From NCBI RefSeq assembly GCF_020564625.1, contig NZ_JAJBZT010000005.1, positions 62,001 through 126,000 on the forward strand: DNA of 64,000 nt, read 5' to 3'. A program made the position numbers and the translations under genes. The notes beneath the pieces were generated by a model. The model was not told where the DNA came from, ran no database searches, and saw nothing but the letters and a program-made list of their open reading frames with translations. This DNA is from Leeia speluncae. GTDB lineage: Bacteria > Pseudomonadota > Gammaproteobacteria > Burkholderiales > Leeiaceae. Numbering within the stretch: the first letter of the stretch is position 1; every line of letters starts with the position of its first letter. Positions 53,080 to 60,432 of this stretch are shown here, one piece after another.

Positions 53080-54177
53080 TTACTTAGCAGATTTAAAGCG
53101 ATAGAAAAATTGTTGGCGTTTTAGCTGATACGCTTGCGGTGCAGACACGGATAACGCCAATTGGCGAATAGTGTCTGCGGGTAGATAAATTTTAGGATCA
53201 TTGCGAATTTCAGGCCTCACGAATGCCGTTGCCGCCCCATTAGGATTCACAAACGATAGAAAGTTAGTTGTCTCCGCGGCAACTTTCGCTTCCATCATGT
53301 AGTTAATAAACCGATGGGCGTTATCAGGATGCGGCGCGTCTTTAGGAATGGCCATCATATCCATCCAGGCAGGAATCACTTGCTTCGGCAGCAGATAAGT
53401 CACGGTATCTTTACTGCCGACTTCTTTCGCCCGTTTTGCCGCTGTATACGCATCACCAGAATACATCATGGCCACGCACACATCGCCACCGCCAACAGGG
53501 TCTATCGGTGTCGAGTTAAACAAGCGAACATCCGCTCTGGCGGGTTGAATGACCTTCATCGCCGCATCGAGTGCCGTTAAATCAAACTTGCCACCGACAA
53601 GGCTTTTTCCTTGATACGCCAGCGCCATATTGCCAACATCCGTCGCCGCATCTAGGTAAGAAATTCCACATTTTTTTAGTTTGCTGGTGTAACGCGCATC
53701 AAATAGCAAAGCAAGCGGGTCTGCAGGCATTGGCATGCCCGCTAATGCCGCTTTTACCGCAGCAGGGCGAATCGCCACGCCAACCGTTCCCCAAACATAA
53801 GGCACACCATATCTGTTACCGGGGTCTACATCTGATGCTTTTCCCATCACGTTGCCATCTAAATTATGATAATTCGTCAGCTTCTTTTTATCGATGGGTA
53901 GATATAGCCCTGCCGCAATCTGCTTACTCACAAACTCCGAGGCAGGAAACACCACATCGTAACCGCTACGACCGGTTAACAATTTGGCTTGTAAGACTTC
54001 ATTACTTTCAAACTTATCATAGATGATTTTAATACCGGTCTCTTTGGTAAAACGACTAAGCGCATCTGGCGCAAAATAATCTGCCCAAGCAAAAATATGT
54101 AACTCTGGCATTTCAGCGGCCTGCGTCACAGCAGATAACCCCGATAGCACCATTGCAGCGATTAAACGTAATTTCAT
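53080..54177 (-). CDS. Polyamine ABC transporter substrate-binding protein, PotF/PotD-like
   Basis: 365 residues from ATG 54177, where GGAGAGGG gives a strong site (the frame stays open upstream to 54222). Signal peptide of about 20 residues ends TQA. The mature part opens ELHIFAWADYFAPDALSRFT (20 residues), the PotF/PotD signature, with YDVVFPASEFVSKQIAAG near 85 and WGTVGVAIRP near 140. It binds putrescine or a related polyamine in the periplasm. Its permeases and ATPase are not adjacent. It sits 41 bases upstream of speB, so the two probably share a promoter, with a divergent LysR gene. Confidence 0.9.
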   Translation of the reverse strand: MKLRLIAAMVLSGLSAVTQAAEMPELHIFAWADYFAPDALSRFTKETGIKIIYDKFESNEVLQAKLLTGRSGYDVVFPASEFVSKQIAAGLYLPIDKKKLTNYHNLDGNVMGKASDVDPGNRYGVPYVWGTVGVAIRPAAVKAALAGMPMPADPLALLFDARYTSKLKKCGISYLDAATDVGNMALAYQGKSLVGGKFDLTALDAAMKVIQPARADVRLFNSTPIDPVGGGDVCVAMMYSGDAYTAAKRAKEVGSKDTVTYLLPKQVIPAWMDMMAIPKDAPHPDNAHRFINYMMEAKVAAETTNFLSFVNPNGAATAFVRPEIRNDPKIYLPADTIRQLALSVSAPQAYQLKRQQFFYRFKSAK

Positions 54178-54290
54178 CCGACCCTCTCCATTTGGTCTAT
54201 ATTGATCCGCCTCATTAGCCAAACTATTAGCAGATAGCCTCTACCTACCCATACATCGCTAACAAATGAGTGACATAACATGAATTTACG

Positions 54291-54319
54291 TTGACTCTCT
54301 ATCTCGAGACAATTAGCAT
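54291..54319 (+). promoter_or_regulatory. Candidate sigma-70 promoter of the second LysR gene
   Basis: TTGACT (54291-54296) and TAGCAT (54314-54319) with a 17-base spacer, a good consensus fit. Transcription would start near 54326, six bases before an inverted repeat. Confidence 0.55.
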
Positions 54320-54331
54320 CACTGACACCCA

Positions 54332-54348
54332 TATTAGTTTTTCTAATA
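54332..54348 (+). promoter_or_regulatory. Inverted repeat overlapping the LysR gene's translation start region
   Basis: TATTAG-TTTTT-CTAATA is perfect and ends three bases before the ATG. It has the T-N11-A form expected of LysR sites. Placed downstream of the promoter, it could act as an autorepression site. No ribosome binding site is visible between it and the ATG. Confidence 0.5.
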
Positions 54349-54351
54349 CCA

Positions 54352-55218
54352 ATGAAGCCATTACTCCCACTCCCTCTTTTACAAGCATTCGAAGCGGCTG
54401 CCCGCCTAAAGAACTTTTCAAAAGCAGCAGATGAGATGGGTATTACGCAGTCGGCAATCAGCCAGCAAGTGAGAAAACTAGAAGATTTTGTTGGGCAAAC
54501 CTTATTTACCCGATCAGGGAATGGCGTCGGCTTATCCGCCGCAGGGGAAGTACTATTTCAATCGGTTTATCAATCGCTACAACTGCTCAACCATGGATTA
54601 GAGCGTATTGAGCCGTATCGCGACCCGGCATCCGTCATTATTAACGTCCCAGCCGATGTCGCACATGGATGGTTGATTCCCAAATTACCACAACTGCGAA
54701 AAACCTTTCCCTCGCAAGAAATCTGGCTAACCATTCAAGAAACAACTGAAACGATCGACAGAATTGATGTAGACATTGCGATCACCCGTAAGCCCATCTT
54801 TCAAGAAGAGATTGAATGCACGCCATTATTAGAAGATGAATATATTGCCGTGTGTAGCCGGGAATGGGAGGCAGACCTCACCAGCAAAGGCTACCCCGGC
54901 ATCTTGAACCATTCACCGCTACTATGCCTAGAACGTGATCCAACCTGGGGCGGCTTATTGGCAAGATCACAAAAAATTCATTACCAGCGCAGCATCACAA
55001 GTGACGACCCAAGGGTGTTGCTCGACGCTAGCTTACAATCTGCAGGCATCGCCTATTTGCCGAGACTCCTGTGCTTACCCTACTTAGCCACTGGCAAGCT
55101 CATTCACCTATCTCAAATCCCCTCTCAACTACGTGGCAGACTCTGGATTGCTAGGTCTCTACAACTACCTCGCACACCGATTGTAAATGAGGTTTTTGAT
55201 TGGCTAGCCGCAAATTAG
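54352..55218 (+). CDS. LysR-family regulator, GcvA-like
   Basis: 288 residues. Winged helix at about 5-65: LPLLQAFEAAARLKNFSKAA (20) and DEMGITQSAISQQVRKLEDF (20), the pattern of GcvA-type LysR proteins. The effector domain spans about 90-285. It is divergent from the PotF-like/speB pair, so it likely controls polyamine genes, with agmatine or putrescine as a candidate effector. Translation appears to start without a Shine-Dalgarno sequence; an inverted repeat occupies that position. Confidence 0.9.
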   Translation: MKPLLPLPLLQAFEAAARLKNFSKAADEMGITQSAISQQVRKLEDFVGQTLFTRSGNGVGLSAAGEVLFQSVYQSLQLLNHGLERIEPYRDPASVIINVPADVAHGWLIPKLPQLRKTFPSQEIWLTIQETTETIDRIDVDIAITRKPIFQEEIECTPLLEDEYIAVCSREWEADLTSKGYPGILNHSPLLCLERDPTWGGLLARSQKIHYQRSITSDDPRVLLDASLQSAGIAYLPRLLCLPYLATGKLIHLSQIPSQLRGRLWIARSLQLPRTPIVNEVFDWLAAN

Positions 55219-55314
55219 TTTTTTACTATCGAATTATTATTTACAATCAATTAGACCTATCATAATTCTCTCCGTAGACTTGCTCCATATTCACCGGAAA
55301 CGAAGGAGCACACC

Positions 55315-55392
55315 ATGTCTATCCGTACCCCAAAACATACTTACCAAACCTCTTGGTTAGAAACCTTGGCTGCACTTGCACAAGCTTACTAA
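55315..55392 (+). CDS. 25-codon ORF with strong ribosome site upstream of catalase
   Basis: The ORF starts ATG TCT ATC and ends TAA at 55392. The product begins MSIRTPKHTYQTSWLE and ends LAALAQAY; its second half would form an amphipathic helix. AAGGAG lies eight bases before the ATG, a better site than that of many genes here. It is 33 bases before the catalase ATG. A weak promoter (TTTACA at 55240-55245, TAATTC at 55263-55268) lies upstream. It may be a leader peptide or a small protein; no known family is recognised. Confidence 0.45.
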   Translation: MSIRTPKHTYQTSWLETLAALAQAY

Positions 55393-55425
55393 TTGAATTC
55401 ACATAATAAATAGAGAGAACAGATC

Positions 55426-56901
55426 ATGACTAAGCCAACACAATGCCCAGTAATGACCACCAGCGCAGGTGCGCCGATTGCGGATAACCAGAATAGTTTG
55501 TCAGCCGGCCCACGTGGCCCATTGTTAATGCAAGACTGGCAATTAATTGAAAAGCTAGCACATCAGAATCGCGAACGTATTCCAGAGCGCGTTGTGCATG
55601 CAAAAGGCTGGGGCGCCTACGGTACATTAACCATTACAAATGACATTAGCCAATACACCGTTGCAAAAGTCTTTAGTGAAATAGGGAAGAAAACCGAACT
55701 GATTGCACGTTTTTCTACCGTTGCGGGCGAACAAGGTGCGGCAGATGCAGAAAGAGATGTGCGCGGCTTCGGGATTAAGTTTTATACCGAAGAAGGTAAC
55801 TGGGATTTGGTGGGTAACAACACACCGGTATTCTTTATTCGTGATCCGTTGAAGTTCCCAGACTTTATTCGCACCCAAAAACGCCACCCTGCGACAAACC
55901 TTCGCTCGAATACCGCCGCATGGGATTTCTGGAGCCATAGCCCTGAATCGCTTCATCAAGTCACCATATTGATGAGTGATCGTGGTATTCCGGCTAGCCC
56001 ACGCTTTATGAATGGTTACGGCAGCCATACCTTTAGCTTCTGGAATGCAAACGGCGAACGTTTCTGGGTGAAGTTTCACTTTAAAACGAAGCAAGGCCAA
56101 CATACCTTGAGCAATGAAGAAGCGACTGCGATCATCGGTAAAACGCGTGAAAGTTACCAAGAAGATTTATACGGCGCAATCGCTCGTGGCGACCATCCCA
56201 AATGGACGATGTACGTACAAGTGATGCCAGAAAAAGAGGCCGAAACCACACCGTACAACCCATTTGATTTGACCAAAGTATGGCCACATAGCGATTACCC
56301 ATTGATTGAAGTCGGTGTGATGGAGCTAAACCGCAATGCGGCGAACTACTTTGCCGAGATCGAACAACTCGCGTTGTCACCATCTAATATTGTGCCGGGC
56401 ATTGGCTTTAGCCCAGATAAAGTATTGCAAGCCCGTGTGTTTAGCTACGCAGATGCGCACCGTTATCGCTTGGGAACGCACTACGAGAGTTTACCGGTTA
56501 ACCGTCCGAAATGCCCGGTTCATCACTATCACAAAGATGGCTCGATGAACCCTTACGGACAAGATTATGCGCAAATGACAGGACACCCAGATGCGTATTA
56601 CGAACCCAATAGCTTTGGTGGGGCGACTCAAAACCCTGCGGTGGCAGAACCACCGTTGGCGATTAACCTCGAAGCAGCGCGTTGGAATCATCGTGATGCA
56701 AGTGGATCGGGAGATGACTATTACAGCCAGCCTCGCGCCCTTTGGAAATTGTTTGATGCAGCACATCAGGCACGCGTTTGCGCCAACATTGCTGGCAGTA
56801 TGGCTGGGGTACCAGATTTCATCGTAGAACGTGCATTAGCCCACTTCGATCAAATTGACCCTGCTTACGGTGCTGGAATTCGAAAAGCACTAGGCAAATA
56901 A
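55426..56901 (+). CDS. katA: Monofunctional haem catalase
   Basis: Decomposes hydrogen peroxide. 491 residues, a small-subunit (clade 3) size. Distal histidine in [13 protein letters not shown] near 56, asparagine in [18 protein letters not shown] near 127, and the proximal haem tyrosine in [14 protein letters not shown] near 335. NADPH-binding residues are plausible around PVHHYHKDG. No C-terminal flavodoxin-like extension. GAGAGA precedes the ATG, just downstream of a 25-codon ORF. It is the last gene before an inverted repeat and is probably induced by peroxide or iron, though no OxyR site could be identified with confidence. Confidence 0.95.
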   Translation: MTKPTQCPVMTTSAGAPIADNQNSLSAGPRGPLLMQDWQLIEKLAHQNRERIPERVVHAKGWGAYGTLTITNDISQYTVAKVFSEIGKKTELIARFSTVAGEQGAADAERDVRGFGIKFYTEEGNWDLVGNNTPVFFIRDPLKFPDFIRTQKRHPATNLRSNTAAWDFWSHSPESLHQVTILMSDRGIPASPRFMNGYGSHTFSFWNANGERFWVKFHFKTKQGQHTLSNEEATAIIGKTRESYQEDLYGAIARGDHPKWTMYVQVMPEKEAETTPYNPFDLTKVWPHSDYPLIEVGVMELNRNAANYFAEIEQLALSPSNIVPGIGFSPDKVLQARVFSYADAHRYRLGTHYESLPVNRPKCPVHHYHKDGSMNPYGQDYAQMTGHPDAYYEPNSFGGATQNPAVAEPPLAINLEAARWNHRDASGSGDDYYSQPRALWKLFDAAHQARVCANIAGSMAGVPDFIVERALAHFDQIDPAYGAGIRKALGK

Positions 56902-56907
56902 CTAGCA

Positions 56908-56949
56908 CACGCCCCTCTTAATGCGAGTAAGCAGCATAAGAGGGGCGTG
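56908..56949. terminator. Long inverted repeat after katA
   Basis: CACGCCCCTCTTA and TAAGAGGGGCGTG are perfect 13-base arms around a 16-base loop. There is no T run, so it is a probable but not classic terminator. Confidence 0.5.
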
Positions 56950-57010
56950 GCTAATAGTCGCCACCACGTAGCGCTTACAGTACAATTGCATACCTTCATG
57001 ACAAGGAAGT

Positions 57011-57637
57011 ATGCAATTGATCAGCATCTATCAGTTAAAACCCGCCTTTCAGTCACTTTTACGCCCTTTTGTTCGCCAACTAGCGGCCATTGGCGTGACA
57101 GCCAATACAGTCACCCTCTTCGCCTGGCTGATTTCCGTCTTGCTGGGTACTTTTCTATTTTTTGCCAAACCGGCAGCACATTGGTTTTTACTCGTCCCGC
57201 TGTGGATGCTACTTCGCATGGCGTTAAATGCCGTGGATGGCATGCTAGCGAGAGAGTTCAACCAAAAAAGCGCCCTCGGTGCGTACTTGAATGAACTCAC
57301 CGATGTAGTAGCGGATGCCGCCCTCTTCCTTCCTTTTGCCCTCATCTCTCCATTTAGCGTGTGGTCGGTTGGTGTGGTCATTTGGCTAGCAGCCGTTTCT
57401 GAAATGACGGGCGCGCTTGGCCCGATGATTGGCGCCCCCAGACAATACGATGGCCCAATGGGGAAGAGCGATCGCGCGTTTATTTTTGGCTTATTAGGCT
57501 TATTAATCGGCTTAAACATCCCTCTGCCACAATGGGTGACATGGGTGTTGCCGGCATGTGCGCTGCTCATGGTGCTAAACATCGTTAACCGAATTCGTAG
57601 TGGTTTACGACATAGCCAATCCGCTAGCAAGCAATGA
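57011..57637 (+). CDS. CDP-alcohol phosphatidyltransferase family protein, YnbA-like
   Basis: 208 residues with about six hydrophobic helices. The CDP-alcohol signature occupies about 73-102 as NAVDGMLAREFNQKSALGAY (20) then LNELTDVVAD. Two of the usual aspartates are asparagine (NAVDG and LNELTD), the same variation I recall in the YnbA/YnbB group, where it seems characteristic. It should join a CDP-diacylglycerol to an alcohol to make a phospholipid; the alcohol is unknown. AAGGA precedes the ATG. It is the first gene of a three-gene unit with an acyltransferase and a CDP-diacylglycerol synthase. Confidence 0.85.
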   Translation: MQLISIYQLKPAFQSLLRPFVRQLAAIGVTANTVTLFAWLISVLLGTFLFFAKPAAHWFLLVPLWMLLRMALNAVDGMLAREFNQKSALGAYLNELTDVVADAALFLPFALISPFSVWSVGVVIWLAAVSEMTGALGPMIGAPRQYDGPMGKSDRAFIFGLLGLLIGLNIPLPQWVTWVLPACALLMVLNIVNRIRSGLRHSQSASKQ

Positions 57638-57647
57638 GGAAACCGCC

Positions 57648-58262
57648 ATGATCAATCGCTTCATTGCTGGTGGATTTTGCTGGTTTGCGCGTTTACTCAC
57701 TGGCTTAACCGCCAATTGGATCGGCACCGAACCCAACAAAGTAGCACGAATCTACTACGCCAATCACAGTAGTCATGGTGACTTTTTGCTCATCTGGGCC
57801 AGCCTACCAGATGTGCTTCGCCCCTATACCCGCCCCGTCGCTGGTAAAGATTATTGGGACAAAGGGCCAATTCGTCGCTTTCTTATCCAGCAAATTTTTC
57901 ATGGCGTCTTGCTAGATAGAAGCAACCCGCGCGAAGCAGCAAAGGGGCTGGATGTAATGGCCAAAGTGCTAGATGGTGGGGAATCGCTCATTTTATTCCC
58001 GGAGGGCACCCGCAATCAGGGGACCGAACTCCAACCGTTTAAAGGTGGTATCCACCATTTAGCGCAACTCCGGCCAGAAATCGAGTTAGTCCCCGTCTGG
58101 ATTGAAAACATTGGCAGGGTCATGCCAAAAGGCACCTTTGTACCCGTGCCACTGCTATGCAGCATCCGGTATGGTGCGCCACTGTTACTCCAAGAAAATG
58201 AGTCGAAAAAAGAATTCCTGACTCGCCTAGAAAATGCCCTCAAGGCACTTTCCGCCCAATAA
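57648..58262 (+). CDS. 1-acyl-sn-glycerol-3-phosphate acyltransferase-like
   Basis: 204 residues from ATG 57648 (GAGGAAA upstream; an earlier in-frame start lies inside the previous gene). Acyltransferase motif I is NHSSHGD (HX4D) near 44, and motif III is FPEGTRNQG near 117. It could esterify a lysophospholipid during synthesis or repair. It begins ten bases after the YnbA-like gene and is followed by the CDP-diacylglycerol synthase within ten bases. Confidence 0.88.
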   Translation: MINRFIAGGFCWFARLLTGLTANWIGTEPNKVARIYYANHSSHGDFLLIWASLPDVLRPYTRPVAGKDYWDKGPIRRFLIQQIFHGVLLDRSNPREAAKGLDVMAKVLDGGESLILFPEGTRNQGTELQPFKGGIHHLAQLRPEIELVPVWIENIGRVMPKGTFVPVPLLCSIRYGAPLLLQENESKKEFLTRLENALKALSAQ

Positions 58263-58272
58263 TGTAGAGAAA

Positions 58273-59223
58273 ATGATGCTCGATACCTTGTTAGCCAATC
58301 CGGTCTCCCAAATCTTTGTTGGGGCGTTTGCCTTACTCATTATTTTTAGTGCCATTGGCGCTGGTTTAAAATGGGGAATAGCCAAAGGCAAACCGCATAA
58401 TGTCATTGATAATATGAATAGCCGCACCAAAGCTTGGTGGGTGATGGTCGGGTTACTTGCCGTCACTTTTTGGCAAGGTCGCAATGCCATCATCGCATTA
58501 TTTGCGCTGATTTCTTTTCAATGCCTGCGAGAATACCTATCACTTATCCAAACCAGACGTGGCGATTACCGTGCCATGTTGTGGGTATTCTTTTGCTTCT
58601 TACCCCTTCAGTATTACCTTATCTGGGATGACTGGTATGGTCTCTATAGCATCTTCATTCCGGTCTACGGCTTTTTGCTTTTGCCAATCTCTGCGTCCCT
58701 TGGCAAAGACGTCACCCAATTTTTAGATCGCGCAGCAAAAATCCAATGGGGGCTGATGATCTGCGTGTACTGTCTATCGCACATTCCTGCGCTGCTTACC
58801 TTGCATATCCCCGGCTATCCACGCCCAGAACTGCTGATTCTATTTTTGCTGTTTGTGGTGCAGTCGAGCGACGTGTTCCAGTACGTGTGGGGGAAGCTAC
58901 TCGGCAAACACAAACTCTCCCCTGCTATTTCGCCCTCTAAAACGGTAGAAGGGTTAATTGGCGGCGTATTTACCGCGACCTTAGTTGGCATGTCACTCTG
59001 GTGGGCCACCCCATTTACACCGCTTCAAGCTGCACTAATTGCACTCACCATTAACATCCTTGGTTTCTTTGGTGGTTTTGTTCTTTCTGCCATCAAGCGT
59101 GATCGGGGCGTAAAAGACTGGGGGGATCTAATTGAAGGCCATGGCGGCATGTTAGACCGGGTCGATTCGCTCAGCTTTGCGGCACCAGTGTTCTTTCACA
59201 TCATCCGTTACTGGTGGGTTTAA
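58273..59223 (+). CDS. Phosphatidate cytidylyltransferase (YnbB-like)
   Basis: 316 residues from the ATG at 58273 (a second at 58276). Makes CDP-diacylglycerol from phosphatidate and CTP. Eight or so hydrophobic helices. The signature SPAISPSKTVEGLIGG near 225 and KDWGDLIEGHGGMLDRVDS near 288 are the CdsA-type motifs with the metal and CTP ligands. Its partners upstream form the other steps of phospholipid head-group exchange, mirroring the E. coli ynbAB pair. Confidence 0.9.
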   Translation: MMLDTLLANPVSQIFVGAFALLIIFSAIGAGLKWGIAKGKPHNVIDNMNSRTKAWWVMVGLLAVTFWQGRNAIIALFALISFQCLREYLSLIQTRRGDYRAMLWVFFCFLPLQYYLIWDDWYGLYSIFIPVYGFLLLPISASLGKDVTQFLDRAAKIQWGLMICVYCLSHIPALLTLHIPGYPRPELLILFLLFVVQSSDVFQYVWGKLLGKHKLSPAISPSKTVEGLIGGVFTATLVGMSLWWATPFTPLQAALIALTINILGFFGGFVLSAIKRDRGVKDWGDLIEGHGGMLDRVDSLSFAAPVFFHIIRYWWV

Positions 59224-59317
59224 GACAGATTGTTACAAGCCGTCACAAAATGTCATTTGAATTTTTCACGCCGCCTTATTAGCATACCAATCAAAGAAAA
59301 ACGGCGGGACGGGAAAG

Positions 59318-60316
59318 ATGAAACGGATACACACCTACTTGGTTGGCGGCTTAATTAGCTTAGTTAGCCTTGTCTCTATCGCAGGGCCACTAAGAGACCT
59401 CATTGCAGAGCGGGTAAAAGAGCGACGCGAAACAAGGCAAAACGAAGCAAGCGCGGGCAGTACCACCACAGTAGAGATGCGTTTTGATGGCAGAAACCGC
59501 ACGTTTACCATCCATCTTCCCAAAGGATATAACCCATCCAAAAACACTCCGCTAGTACTGGCATTTCATGGTGGCGGCGGTAGCATGGAATTTATGGGCA
59601 AGGACAGTAACTATCACCTGATTAGCAAAAGCGATAGTGCCGGTTTTATTCTCGCCTTACCCAATGGCGTCGGTACAATTGGCGACAAACTTGCCACTTG
59701 GAACGCAGGCCGCTGTTGCGGTAAAGCCAGAGATGAAAACGTGAATGATGTGGGCTTTGCCAAAGCCGTTGTCGAATACATGAAGCAGCACTACAGCGTG
59801 GATGCTCGCCGCGTCTACGCCATCGGGATGTCTAACGGTGGGATGATGAGCCACCGTCTAGCCTGCGAAGCGAGTGATGTCTTCACCGCCATTGCATCTG
59901 TTGCCGGCACCGACAATACCACTAGTTGCAATCCAAGCCGCCCTATCCCGATTCTGCACATCCACGCCAAAGATGATGATCACGTACTGTATAACGGCGG
60001 CGCAGGCGAAGGCGCCTTCAGAGACGAATCGAAAGTCACCGACTTCACCTCTGTGCCACAAACCATTAACAACTGGGCAAGCCGAAATCGCTGCTCTTCT
60101 GCCCCCGCTAAACGTACCCTCACCGTTGCAGGCGCGTACTGTGAAGATCGTACCGGCTGCGCAGGCGATGCGACGGTCAGACTCTGCGCTACCGACACGG
60201 GCGGGCACTCTTGGCCGGGCGGCGGGCAAACCCGATCAGACAAAGCTGGCCCCAGCCAAGCCATTTCAGCGAATGACGAGATCTGGAGGTTTTTTGGTCA
60301 GGTGCCGATGAAGTAA
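59318..60316 (+). CDS. Exported PHB-depolymerase/feruloyl-esterase-type hydrolase (LpqC-like)
   Basis: 332 residues with an N-terminal signal or anchor (about 5-24). Alpha/beta-hydrolase with nucleophile serine in YAIGMSNGGMMSH near 172, oxyanion loop LVLAFHGGGGSMEF near 82, aspartate in HIHAKDDDHVLY near 216, and histidine in TDTGGHSWPGG near 290. Several cysteines (CC near 130, C near 265 and beyond) suggest disulphides. Members act on polyhydroxybutyrate, feruloyl or other esters; the true substrate is not known. It is a single gene after the phospholipid operon. Confidence 0.88.
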   Translation: MKRIHTYLVGGLISLVSLVSIAGPLRDLIAERVKERRETRQNEASAGSTTTVEMRFDGRNRTFTIHLPKGYNPSKNTPLVLAFHGGGGSMEFMGKDSNYHLISKSDSAGFILALPNGVGTIGDKLATWNAGRCCGKARDENVNDVGFAKAVVEYMKQHYSVDARRVYAIGMSNGGMMSHRLACEASDVFTAIASVAGTDNTTSCNPSRPIPILHIHAKDDDHVLYNGGAGEGAFRDESKVTDFTSVPQTINNWASRNRCSSAPAKRTLTVAGAYCEDRTGCAGDATVRLCATDTGGHSWPGGGQTRSDKAGPSQAISANDEIWRFFGQVPMK

Positions 60317-60432
60317 AACGATACTGCCGCAATAATCAAACATTCAGCTTTCAAATGTCTTATAGCACTGGCATTTTTTAAAACATCCTCTACACTTAGT
60401 CCATTGTATTAATCAAATGTACTTTGGACTAA

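Noticed and set aside
55219-55314. OxyR-like sites upstream of the catalase region
   Set aside because: CTAT and ATAG-like tetramers occur, but not with the regular spacing of the OxyR site. AT-rich sequence makes such tetramers common.
57011-57637. Inactive CDP-alcohol transferase because of Asp-to-Asn changes
   Set aside because: The same change appears characteristic of the YnbA-like group, so I treat it as a variant and not as decay.
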